From positions 1 to 6,498 of the forward strand of contig SWDL01000072.1 of the NCBI GenBank assembly GCA_005116795.1: DNA of 6,498 bases, read 5' to 3'. The DNA is from Nitrospira sp. (lineage in GTDB: Bacteria; Nitrospirota; Nitrospiria; Nitrospirales; Nitrospiraceae). The translations under genes were made by a program, and so were the position numbers. Below are positions 1 to 6,173 of the stretch, piece after piece; positions within the stretch are counted from its first letter, which is position 1; every line of letters starts with the position of its first letter. The notes beneath the pieces were generated by a model, which saw only the letters and a program-made list of their open reading frames with translations, ran no database searches and had not been told where the DNA came from.

Positions 1-572
1 TCGAACCGGCCTTCGTGTCCGAGCATCTTTCTTGGTGCTCCGTGGGCGGTCGTTTCTTCAACGATCTCTTGCCGCTCCCGTACACATCCGAAAGCCTGGA
101 CCATGTGTGCGCCAGGATCGACCAAGTCCAGACTGTATTGAAGCGGCCTCTGCTGATCGAGAATATTACGCGGTATCTCACGTGGCAGGACTCCACGGTG
201 CCGGAAGGAGAGTTCATGGCCGAGGCGGCCCGGACAACCGGCTGCGGGATTCTGCTCGATATCAACAACGTCTATGTCAACGCGATCAACTTTCACCTGG
301 ACCCGCTGGATATGCTGACGGCGATTCCGGCCCAGGCCGTCTGGGAAATCCACCTGGCCGGCTTCGATCGCTTCGGGAGACGGCTGATCGATACCCATGG
401 TCAGGCGGTGCACCCGGACGTCTGGAAACTGTATGAGTGGGTGATCGACCGTATCGGCCCGCGTCCGACGCTGATTGAATGGGACACCAATATGCCGCCG
501 CTCCCCCTGTTGGTGGAACAGGCCGAACAGGCGGACGCAATTCTTGGACGATGCCATGTCACAGCTTCGTGA
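1..572 (+). CDS. bufB: DUF692-family iron-dependent RiPP-modifying oxygenase (BufB/HvfB type), 5'-truncated
   Basis: The reading frame is open from the window edge (first full codon at position 3) to TGA at 570-572, so the start lies upstream. The visible 189 residues are about two thirds of a protein that usually has about 280-290. GTG at 15 is an internal Val of F-V-S-E-H-L-S-W, not a start. The DUF692 metal-site motifs appear in order: SEHLSW, LLIEN, LLDINNVYVNA, EIHLAGF, IDTHGQAVHPDVW and LIEWDTNMP. They supply the His, Glu, Asp and Asn ligands expected of the multinuclear iron site in a TIM-barrel fold. Family members MbnB and TglH oxidise peptide cysteines, and the BufB/HvfB branch forms thiooxazole-type groups on exported metal-binding peptides. 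The last 17 bases overlap the next gene, a DUF2063 protein, which is the obligate partner in this branch. Family assignment is firm. The buf name is inferred from the neighbours because the peptide precursor is outside the window. Confidence 0.88.
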   Translation, partial: EPAFVSEHLSWCSVGGRFFNDLLPLPYTSESLDHVCARIDQVQTVLKRPLLIENITRYLTWQDSTVPEGEFMAEAARTTGCGILLDINNVYVNAINFHLDPLDMLTAIPAQAVWEIHLAGFDRFGRRLIDTHGQAVHPDVWKLYEWVIDRIGPRPTLIEWDTNMPPLPLLVEQAEQADAILGRCHVTAS

Positions 573-1332
573 GATTCAGCAGGCGTTTTCCGATGGGGTC
601 ATCAATGGGACCTATCACGCCGTGGCAGGGGCGATCCATCCGGGAGAGTCGGCCCTGCGGAGCGTGGCGCTCTATCGCCGGCTGATTCGTTTCAACTATG
701 CGCAGGTATTGAAGGTCACCTATCCGGTCTTGTGTCGGTTCGTCGGTGAACGGCATTTCGGAATCGTCGCCCGTGCGTATCTGAAGGTGTATCCCTCGAC
801 CAGCGGCGATCTGTTTCCCTACGGGCGCCATCTGCCGACGTTTCTGAACGAATTACAGATGTCTCCTCTGCTGGCCGAACTGGCGCGGCTGGAATGGGCC
901 TGCCATGAGGTCCACCAGGCGGCCGATGCCCCCCGGCTGTCCGGTGATCAGCTTCTGACAATCGCGTCGGTCGATCCGTCGTGCGTGACGGTTCGCGTTC
1001 ATGCGGCTGCCCGCATTCTGCGTGCTCCCTTCCCCGTGCATCGTGTCTGGCTGGCGCTGCAACCGGGGGTCCCAACAGACGAGGTCGTCGACCTGCCTCT
1101 TCCGAATGAGGAGACCGCCATGATCGTGACACGAGGGGACGGGAAGGTGCAGGTGACGCCCGTGGCCGCACTCGACGGCCTCTTGCTCGAGGCCATGGCG
1201 GACGGAAAGACTTTGGCCGAAGTTGAGCGGATGGCCATTGAGTCTCAGCCCGAATTCGACTTCCAGCGGTTGTGGGCCACGCTGCTGAATCTGCGCGTGA
1301 TCAGTGGGATTTCCGTGAAGGAGACCGCATGA
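556..1332 (+). CDS. bufC: DUF2063-family RiPP modification partner protein (BufC/HvfC type)
   Basis: This protein has 258 residues. I chose ATG 556 because the family N-terminus (SQLREIQQAF) starts there; an in-frame upstream extension to 475 lies inside the DUF692 gene and does not look like the family. Residues 1-97 form the DUF2063 helical domain. They carry the typical YRRLIRFN at 40-47, V-x-x-x-Y-P-V-L-x-x-F-V-G-E (from residue 51) and Y-L-x-x-Y-P-S-T-S-G-D-L-F-P-Y-G from residue 75. Pfam calls the domain putative DNA-binding, but in hvf/buf/gig systems the protein pairs with the DUF692 enzyme and helps present the precursor peptide. Residues 100-258 form a less conserved C-terminal domain. 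The gene overlaps its upstream neighbour by 17 bases and its stop overlaps the next ATG, which indicates translational coupling. A weak TTGGA (544-548) may serve as ribosome binding site. It is soluble, with no signal peptide. A transcription-factor role is unlikely in this setting. Confidence 0.85.
   Translation: MSQLREIQQAFSDGVINGTYHAVAGAIHPGESALRSVALYRRLIRFNYAQVLKVTYPVLCRFVGERHFGIVARAYLKVYPSTSGDLFPYGRHLPTFLNELQMSPLLAELARLEWACHEVHQAADAPRLSGDQLLTIASVDPSCVTVRVHAAARILRAPFPVHRVWLALQPGVPTDEVVDLPLPNEETAMIVTRGDGKVQVTPVAALDGLLLEAMADGKTLAEVERMAIESQPEFDFQRLWATLLNLRVISGISVKETA
1318..1323 (+). promoter_or_regulatory. Ribosome binding site for the DoxX gene
   Basis: AAGGAG sits five bases before ATG 1329, inside the last codons of the DUF2063 gene. 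It is the best Shine-Dalgarno match at any start in the window. It decides the DoxX start at 1329 over the in-frame ATG at 1272, which would add 19 residues encoded entirely within the upstream gene. Confidence 0.75.
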
Positions 1333-1823
1333 CAGACGCGATCGGCTTTCTGAAGCGCGCGGCGCCCGTCGCCGTCTCCGCCTACCGTCGCCTGGTCCGA
1401 GTTCTGGAGTCGCTGATTCCGATCTTTGACCTCTCCGTCCGTCTGTATCTGGCGCAGATCTTCTGGAAAGGCGGCATGGTCAAACTTTCCAGTTGGATGT
1501 CGACCGTGATGCTCTTCACGATGGTCTACGATGTGCCCGTGCTGCCGCCCGAACTGGCCGCGTATCTGGCCACCGCCGTCGAGTTGGGCGGCTCGTTCCT
1601 GCTGGCGATCGGCTTGGCCGGACGATGGGCGGCGCTCTCGCTCTTCGGGCTCAATATCGTCGCGTCGCTCACGTATGGGCAGTTGTCCGAAGCCGCCCTC
1701 CAAGAATCGTTCTATTGGGGAATTCTTTTCCTCTACTTCGTCCTGCACGGGCCTGGGCTCCTCTCCGCCGATGCGCTGTGGCAGTACCTGGTTCGACGAA
1801 GACAAGCACCAGCCACCCCCTAG
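1329..1823 (+). CDS. DoxX-family inner-membrane protein of the RiPP operon (BufD/HvfX/GigD-like)
   Basis: This 164-residue protein has about four membrane segments, near residues 30-47, 76-98, 101-119 and 126-145. DoxX hallmarks include the R-L-Y-L-A-Q-I-F-W-K-G-G segment at 38-49, E-L-G-G with a buried Glu at 85-88, and the closing HGPGLLSAD at 140-148. The length is normal for the family. Its ATG overlaps the DUF2063 stop (ATGA at 1329-1332) and it has a strong AAGGAG, so it is the last gene of the DUF692-DUF2063-DoxX operon. DoxX proteins are regular members of bufferin, hvf and gig loci. Their biochemical role there is not settled; quinone-linked redox function or support of peptide maturation or export are the usual suggestions. 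The Arg/Ala/Pro tail after residue 150 is probably cytoplasmic. The gene is followed by a 111-base gap before the two-component system. Confidence 0.85.
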   Translation: MTDAIGFLKRAAPVAVSAYRRLVRVLESLIPIFDLSVRLYLAQIFWKGGMVKLSSWMSTVMLFTMVYDVPVLPPELAAYLATAVELGGSFLLAIGLAGRWAALSLFGLNIVASLTYGQLSEAALQESFYWGILFLYFVLHGPGLLSADALWQYLVRRRQAPATP

Positions 1824-1895
1824 GCGTCGCGGAAGGGAATGCACGGTGAGCGGCTCAACTGCGAGCCCCCTCCCGACCTCCCTTGTCCAGCCGCC

Positions 1896-1924
1896 TTGAC
1901 TCCACGTCCATTCACCATTACCCT
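1896..1924 (+). promoter_or_regulatory. Candidate sigma-70-type promoter for the response regulator/kinase pair
   Basis: TTGACT (1896-1901) is five of six to the -35 consensus. Seventeen bases later TACCCT (1919-1924) keeps the key T, A and final T of a -10 box. Transcription would begin near 1930-1932, only a few bases before ATG 1935, giving a leaderless or nearly leaderless message. This agrees with the absence of any Shine-Dalgarno sequence before that ATG. The -10 match is weak and the whole gap is GC-rich, so read-through from the RiPP operon is an alternative source of transcript. Confidence 0.35.
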
Positions 1925-1934
1925 CTCCACCAGC

Positions 1935-2651
1935 ATGGCAACAACCGGCCCCAGACGAGTCCTGGTTGTCGAGGACGAACGGGATATTCTCGATTTGGTA
2001 CGCCTGTACCTCGAAAAGGAAGGGTACAGAACGCTCAGCGCTTCTTCCGGCGCCGAGGCCTTGCGTGTGATCAAGTCCGACCGCCCAGACCTCATCGTGC
2101 TGGATCTCATGCTCCCTGAGATGGATGGGCTGGAGGTGTGCAAACGCCTTCGAGCGGACCCCCAGACGGCCATGGTCCCCATCATCATGTTGACGGCCAA
2201 GGCCGAGGAATCCGACACCATCATCGGCCTGGCGCTCGGCGCCGACGACTATGTCACGAAACCCTTCAGCCCCAACGCCCTTGTCGCGAGGGTCAAGGCC
2301 CTGTTCCGCCGGATGGAACGCGCTCAGGAGGCCCCGGCCCGGTACGCCTACGGGCCGCTGACGATGGATCTCGCGCGGCATGAGGTCAAGACCGACGGGA
2401 AAGAAGTGCAATTGACGGCAAAAGAGTTCGGTCTCCTGGAGCACTTGCTCCGCCATCGGGGACGCGTCCTGACACGGGACGTCCTGCTCGACTCCGTCTG
2501 GGGATACGACCGGGACGTGACCACGCGGACGGTCGATGTGCATGTGCGCCGTCTGAAGCAGAAACTCCCGTTCCTCAACGAGGCCATCGTGTCGGTGAAA
2601 TCCCTCGGGTACAAGCTCAAAGACTGTGATACCCCTACCGAACCTGCCTAA
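1935..2651 (+). CDS. phoB: PhoB-like OmpR-family response regulator
   Basis: This 238-residue DNA-binding regulator is a standard length for the family. Receiver domain, about residues 7-126: acidic pair E13-D14, phosphoacceptor D57 in VLDLMLPEMDG, T87 and K109 in the K-P-F motif, all intact. Winged-helix output domain, about 137-229: LTAKEFGLLEHLL, GRVLTRDVLLDSVWG and the recognition-helix region TTRTVDVHVRRLKQKL. The wing ends V-K-S-L-G-Y-K, where most PhoB proteins have V-R-G-x-G-Y-R. I chose ATG 1935 because the family start (R-R-V-L-V-V-E-D-E) follows within a few residues. ATG 1839 is in frame with a GGAAGGGA just before it, but it adds 32 unrelated Pro-rich residues. The kinase gene overlaps the 3' end by 26 bases, so the pair is cotranscribed. 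The phosphate role is inferred from PhoB/PhoR resemblance and the facing PiT/DUF47 operon. A metal- or envelope-stress role is the main alternative. Confidence 0.82.
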   Translation: MATTGPRRVLVVEDERDILDLVRLYLEKEGYRTLSASSGAEALRVIKSDRPDLIVLDLMLPEMDGLEVCKRLRADPQTAMVPIIMLTAKAEESDTIIGLALGADDYVTKPFSPNALVARVKALFRRMERAQEAPARYAYGPLTMDLARHEVKTDGKEVQLTAKEFGLLEHLLRHRGRVLTRDVLLDSVWGYDRDVTTRTVDVHVRRLKQKLPFLNEAIVSVKSLGYKLKDCDTPTEPA

Positions 2652-4500
2652 GTTGTCGATACGCCTCAAGGCCATCCTCAGCGCCCTCTTGGCGGTGAGC
2701 CTCGGGATCCTGGTGGCCGGATGGCTGGCACTGCGTTCTCTCGAACAACTGGAACTGGCCAGGCTAGAAGAGACCCTGATCGTTCGGACTGAACTTGCCG
2801 CCTACTCCCTCACGCCGACACTCTCGCCGGGCCGCCCGCTGCCGCTCGGGCAAAGGGAGAGGGAATCACTCCATAGGGCCACCGCCGAGATTGCACGGCA
2901 TGCCCTTGCCCGTGTCACCGTCATCGCCCCCGACGGCACGGTCTTAGCCGACAGTACGATTCCCGCCACCGCGGACGCCTCACAACTGGAGAATCACCGT
3001 CGCCGGCCGGAAGTCATCCAAGCGCTCAGCGACGGGCGCGGGAGACACGTCCGCAAGAGCGCTACGACCGGAGTCAACACCGCCTATTTTGCACTGCGTA
3101 TCGATGGTCCCTCGGGAGTGGCCGTGGCCGTCGTTCGGCTCGGTCTCCCGTTGACCACGCTCGAATCTCGAATCGGCGACCTGCAGCACGCGCTGGCCCT
3201 CGCATGCAGCGTGGCCTTGGGGGCGGCCATCCTCCTGAGTCTCATGATTTTCAACGGACTGACAAAGCCGCTGAGCGACATTGCCGTGGTGGCTCGGCGG
3301 ATCGCCGGAGGCGCCCTTGGAGAGCGAGTCGCCGGCCCCTCGCGAGACGAGGTCGGCATGCTGGCCGAGTCGATCAATCAGATGGCCGATCAGTTGGAAA
3401 GCAAGATCCAGCAGGTGTCCGAGGACCGGGCCCAGTTGCTGGCCATGTTGAGCTCGATGGTCGAAGGCGTGATGGTCTTGGATGTTCAGGGCCGTCTGCT
3501 GCGGATGAATCCAGCTGCGGAACGCATGTTCGGACTGTCCAGCGGCAGTTGCTCCGGACAACACATCGACCGTGTCATTCGGCACCAGGAATTCGCCGAG
3601 CTTGTCCGTCGCGTCTTAGCCTCCAAGGAGCAGGGCGGCGGGGAAATCACGATGAGGCCGTCGGGGACCACGCTTCGGATCGAAGCCACGGTCACGGATT
3701 GCCAGCGGGACGACGAGGCCTGCGCCGTGTTTGTCCTTCACGACATCACGGCCCTGCGGCGATTGGAAAAGGTCCGGAAAGATTTCGTCGCCAACGTCTC
3801 CCATGAGCTCCGCACCCCACTGACCTCGATCAAAGGATACGTGGAAGCGCTCCTGGACGGAGCCTTGTCGAACCCGGCGCAGGCGGAACCGTTCCTGCAG
3901 ATCATCTCAAGACAGGCCGATCGCCTGAATTTGATTATCGAGGACCTGCTGCAATTGTCCCAGATCGAATCAGGGCAGGTTCACTTCAAGCATGAGCCCG
4001 TCGATCTGAAAGATCTGATCGAGCGCAGCCTGGCCATGATCAAGCCGATCGCCGACAAGAAACGGCACCGAGTCACCCTGGCGCTCCCCCCCGATCTTCC
4101 GCCGATCAGCGGCGACGAGGAACGACTCGGCCAAGTCCTCACGAATCTCTTGGACAATGCGGTGAAATACACGCCGGAGGGGGGACGGATCGAGATTTCC
4201 GGGCGCCGGATCGGCGAGTCCGGCTCAGGGCAGGTGGAACTCTGCGTCGCCGATAGCGGCGTTGGGATTCCACCGGCTGATCGACCACGAGTCTTCGAGC
4301 GATTCTATCGCGTGGATAAGGCGCGGTCGCGCGAATTGGGGGGCACCGGCTTGGGACTCTCGATCGTGAAGCACATTGTGGAAGGCCACCGCGGCGCCAT
4401 CTGGGTCGAAGGCAACGATCCCTTCGGGAGCCGGTTTCTTATACGGCTCCCGATCGCGATGCTGTCGGACGCGGCAAGCCAGCCGCTGCCGCAGGCCTGA
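2626..4500 (+). CDS. phoR: PhoR-like membrane sensor histidine kinase (TM-PAS-TM-HAMP-PAS-HisKA-HATPase)
   Basis: This is a 624-residue kinase. TM1 is near residues 13-37. The extracytoplasmic region (about 38-187) contains a PhoR/WalK-type PAS core with R-V-T-V-I-A-P-D-G-T-V-L-A-D-S at 96-110 and ENHRRRPEV at 122-130. TM2 is near 188-212, HAMP about 213-265 and a cytoplasmic PAS about 270-378. HisKA has phosphoacceptor H393 in VSHELRTPL. HATPase_c has N-box N511 in LLDNAVKY, G1 D543-S-G-V-G, an F-box FERFYRVD and G2 GGTGLGLS from 572. All catalytic boxes are present, so it should be active and phosphorylate the overlapping regulator. The GTG 2626 start is provisional: neither it nor the in-frame TTG 2653, just after the regulator stop, has a good ribosome site. 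Unlike E. coli PhoR it has a real periplasmic sensor domain, so it may sense a ligand directly. Residues 61-80 look repeat-derived (listed separately). Confidence 0.85.
   Translation: MIPLPNLPKLSIRLKAILSALLAVSLGILVAGWLALRSLEQLELARLEETLIVRTELAAYSLTPTLSPGRPLPLGQRERESLHRATAEIARHALARVTVIAPDGTVLADSTIPATADASQLENHRRRPEVIQALSDGRGRHVRKSATTGVNTAYFALRIDGPSGVAVAVVRLGLPLTTLESRIGDLQHALALACSVALGAAILLSLMIFNGLTKPLSDIAVVARRIAGGALGERVAGPSRDEVGMLAESINQMADQLESKIQQVSEDRAQLLAMLSSMVEGVMVLDVQGRLLRMNPAAERMFGLSSGSCSGQHIDRVIRHQEFAELVRRVLASKEQGGGEITMRPSGTTLRIEATVTDCQRDDEACAVFVLHDITALRRLEKVRKDFVANVSHELRTPLTSIKGYVEALLDGALSNPAQAEPFLQIISRQADRLNLIIEDLLQLSQIESGQVHFKHEPVDLKDLIERSLAMIKPIADKKRHRVTLALPPDLPPISGDEERLGQVLTNLLDNAVKYTPEGGRIEISGRRIGESGSGQVELCVADSGVGIPPADRPRVFERFYRVDKARSRELGGTGLGLSIVKHIVEGHRGAIWVEGNDPFGSRFLIRLPIAMLSDAASQPLPQA
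2806..2865 (+). repeat. Possible fossil of a dispersed palindromic repeat inside the kinase gene
   Basis: This stretch reads CCTCACgCCgACaCTCTC, then a GC-rich middle, then AAAGGGAGAGGGAA. It strongly resembles the dispersed element that many bacterial genomes carry as CCTCACCCTAACCCTCTCCC with a matching GGGAGAGGG arm. Translated in the kinase frame it gives LTPTLSPG and then QRERE, the peptide signature typically seen when that element lies in an open reading frame. The outer arms CTCTC (2821-2825) and GAGAG (2857-2861) pair, and an inner CCCG (2835-2838) pairs with CGGG (2847-2850). The arms have diverged, so if real it is an old insertion, kept in frame in the linker between TM1 and the periplasmic PAS core. 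Confidence 0.45.
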
Positions 4501-4514
4501 GGTCTCCCTAGGCC
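4494..4514. terminator. Hairpin between the convergent kinase and permease genes, possible bidirectional terminator
   Basis: GGCCT (4494-4498) pairs with AGGCC (4510-4514), and AGG (4500-4502) pairs with CCT (4507-4509). This gives an 8-bp stem with one bulged G at 4499 and a four-base loop TCTC. It overlaps the kinase TGA and lies in the 32-base gap between the two stop codons. No T-run follows on either strand; the + strand continues as a C/T-rich tract. It may act as a weak or Rho-assisted terminator, or only as an mRNA end structure. Confidence 0.3.
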
Positions 4515-4532
4515 CCCCTCTCTCCTCACGAC

Positions 4533-5525
4533 CTATCCGATGAGGGACAGCAGCAAGTAGAGCAGGCTGGCCGCCAGGCCCGATCCGGGCAGCGTAAAGA
4601 TCCAGGCTGAGAAGATACGAGCCGAGACCCCCCAGCGGACTGCGGAGAGCCGCTGCACGGCTCCGACCCCCATGACGGACGACGTGATGGTGTGGGTGGT
4701 GCTGACCGGCAAGCCGAAATGCGCCGTCGTCAACAACACCGCCGCCGCGCCGGTCTCCGCGGCGAATCCGTGAACCGGATCCAGCTTCACGATGCGCATC
4801 CCGAGGGTCCGGACGATGCGCCATCCGCCGGCGACCGTCCCGAGCCCCATGGCCAGCGCGCAGGAGATGACCACCCAGGTCGGGACGTCGGCCGTCGTGA
4901 GTTGGCCGCCTGCCAACAGCGCGAGTGTGATGATCCCCATGACCTTTTGCGCATCGTTGGCGCCGTGGCTATAGGCCATGAAGCCGGCAGACAGCAACTG
5001 GAGCCGGCTGAAAGTCAGCACCGCCACATGACGCGCGACCCGGAAAAACGCCCAACTCAGGACGACCATGATCAGCCACCCGATGAGAAACCCGAAGAGC
5101 GGCGAGACGAACATCGCCTCAAGAATCTTGCGTAAGCCCTTGAGATGCACCACGGCCCAGCCGCCATGCGTGAGCGCCGCCCCGACCAACCCACCGATCA
5201 GCGCATGCGAGGAACTGGTCGGCAGCCCCAGGAGCAACGTGAAGATGTTCCAGAGGATCGCGCCGCTCAGGGCGGCGGCGATCACCACCGGGGTCACGGA
5301 TCCAGGATCCACGATGCCCACCCCCACCATTTTGGCGACGGCCGTCGACATAAAGGCCCCGGCCACGTTCAACACGCCGGCCATGACCACCGCCGTGAGC
5401 GGACGGAGCACCCGTGTCGAGACGACGGTGGCAATAGCGTTGGCGCTGTCGTGCCAGCCGTTCGTGAAATCGAAGAGCAGCGCCAGGATCACCACGACCA
5501 GCAACATTCCGCTGAGATCAGGCAT
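4533..5525 (-). CDS. pit: PiT-family inorganic phosphate permease
   Basis: This 330-residue polytopic membrane protein has the internal two-fold repeat of the PiT family (PF01384). Repeat 1 has N-G-W-H-D-S-A-N-A from residue 22 and S-S-S-H-A-L-I-G-G. Repeat 2 has S-H-G-A-N-D-A-Q-K at 186-194 and S-T-T-H-T-I-T-S-S. The GAND motif and its degenerate N-terminal copy form the substrate site. Family members use a proton or sodium gradient to take up phosphate, often as neutral metal-phosphate complexes. It is shorter than E. coli PitA because the long central cytoplasmic loop is missing, which is common in this type. It follows a DUF47 gene by 23 bases, the classic pairing for PiT accessory proteins. 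The ATG at 5525 has no evident Shine-Dalgarno sequence; the bases before it are C/T-rich. Some family members carry sulfate (CysP), but the DUF47 partner and the facing PhoB/PhoR-like genes favour phosphate. Confidence 0.9.
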   Translation of the reverse strand: MPDLSGMLLVVVILALLFDFTNGWHDSANAIATVVSTRVLRPLTAVVMAGVLNVAGAFMSTAVAKMVGVGIVDPGSVTPVVIAAALSGAILWNIFTLLLGLPTSSSHALIGGLVGAALTHGGWAVVHLKGLRKILEAMFVSPLFGFLIGWLIMVVLSWAFFRVARHVAVLTFSRLQLLSAGFMAYSHGANDAQKVMGIITLALLAGGQLTTADVPTWVVISCALAMGLGTVAGGWRIVRTLGMRIVKLDPVHGFAAETGAAAVLLTTAHFGLPVSTTHTITSSVMGVGAVQRLSAVRWGVSARIFSAWIFTLPGSGLAASLLYLLLSLIG

Positions 5526-5532
5526 TTGTTTC

Positions 5533-5547
5533 GTGAGGGGTGAGGGG
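5533..5547. repeat. Two-copy GTGAGGG tandem in the DUF47-pit gap
   Basis: GTGAGGG occurs twice in direct succession (5533-5539 and 5540-5546) plus one extra G. On the coding strand this reads CCCCTCACCCCTCAC and occupies the place where the permease ribosome binding site should be. Such short CCTCAC-type repeats are a common form of low-complexity intergenic filler in GC-rich genomes. Confidence 0.5.
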
Positions 5548-5548
5548 T

Positions 5549-6169
5549 TTAGTGGTGCTTCAGCGCGATCCGCTCCAACACATTCGCCACGTCTTCACAG
5601 CGATCCGTGCCTTCCTCGAAGGTTTCGTAGATCTCTTTCCATTTGATGACCGCAATCGGATCTTTCTCGGCTTCAAACAGGGCCGAGATCGCCTGGCGCA
5701 TCACCCGATCGGCTTCATTCTCCAGACTATTCACTTGCACGCAATGATCCGTGACATGGGGGTTTTTCATCCCCAACTGGTCGATCCCGGCGCCGACGGA
5801 CACCGTGGCCTGATACAGGATGTTCGCCAACTGAATCGCCGTGTCCGTCGGCCGGTCCACCTTGAACACGACGAACCGATCAGCCAGCTCTTCGACCACG
5901 TCGAGAATGTCGTCCACGGCGCTGGCCAGATCGTGGATGTCCTCCCGATCGAGCGGCGTGATGAACGTCTGATTCAGCTTGCGCACAATGTCATGGGTGA
6001 TCCCGTCGCCCACGTGCTCGATATCCTTGATCTGCCTCGCCTTCTGGGCCGGCTCCCTGTAGTCCTCCAACATCTGCTTCAGCGCCAGACACCCTGCGAT
6101 GGCGTTATGCGCGGCCTTTTGAAACAGCGCGAAAAACTCGATTTCGCTCGGCATCAAGAATCTGAACAT
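5549..6169 (-). CDS. DUF47 PhoU-like accessory protein of the phosphate permease
   Basis: This 206-residue protein is predicted soluble and almost entirely helical. It belongs to the DUF47/PF01865 family, a relative of PhoU. The PhoU-type E-x-x-x-D metal motifs are visible: E51-H-V-G-D55 in IKDIEHVGDGITHDI, E-N-E-A-D in VNSLENEADRVMR, and E-E-G-T-D-R-C-E-D near the C-terminus. The segment F-I-T-P-L-D-R-E-D-I-H-D-L follows the first motif as in family members. In other bacteria the gene sits directly beside pit and is thought to modulate the permease, by analogy with PhoU at Pst. Here it lies upstream of pit with 23 bases between them. Its own ATG is four bases after the stop of the FabH-like gene, with GGTGGTGAG as a possible ribosome site, so all three genes probably share a transcript. 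No PhoU or Pst genes are in the window, so this is the only PhoU-like partner seen near the PhoR-like kinase. Confidence 0.88.
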   Translation of the reverse strand: MFRFLMPSEIEFFALFQKAAHNAIAGCLALKQMLEDYREPAQKARQIKDIEHVGDGITHDIVRKLNQTFITPLDREDIHDLASAVDDILDVVEELADRFVVFKVDRPTDTAIQLANILYQATVSVGAGIDQLGMKNPHVTDHCVQVNSLENEADRVMRQAISALFEAEKDPIAVIKWKEIYETFEEGTDRCEDVANVLERIALKHH

Positions 6170-6173
6170 CGTC

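Noticed and set aside
1852..1867. GGCTC-aactgc-GAGCC hairpin after the DoxX gene as an intrinsic terminator
   Set aside because: The stem is only five base pairs and is followed by C-rich sequence with no T-run, so termination is not supported.
1882..1901. CTTGTCC and CTTGACT direct repeat as a Pho box upstream of the response regulator
   Set aside because: The copies are 13 bases apart rather than the 11 expected for PhoB half-sites, the intervening bases are GC-rich, and the second copy is better explained as a -35 element.
1839..1934. N-terminal extension of the response regulator from ATG 1839 as a novel domain
   Set aside because: It is Pro-rich, unlike any receiver N-terminus, and overlaps the likely promoter region. 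ATG 1935 gives the normal family length.
1245..2675. A 476-codon open frame on the minus strand opposite the DoxX gene and the response regulator
   Set aside because: It is antisense to two clearly recognisable genes, and its sequence is rich in Arg, Gly, His and Gln with no recognisable domain. It fits a codon-position shadow in GC-rich DNA.
5289..5310. Two close GGATCC palindromes in the permease gene
   Set aside because: They fall within well-conserved coding sequence (V-D-P-G-S-V) and are explained by codon choice.
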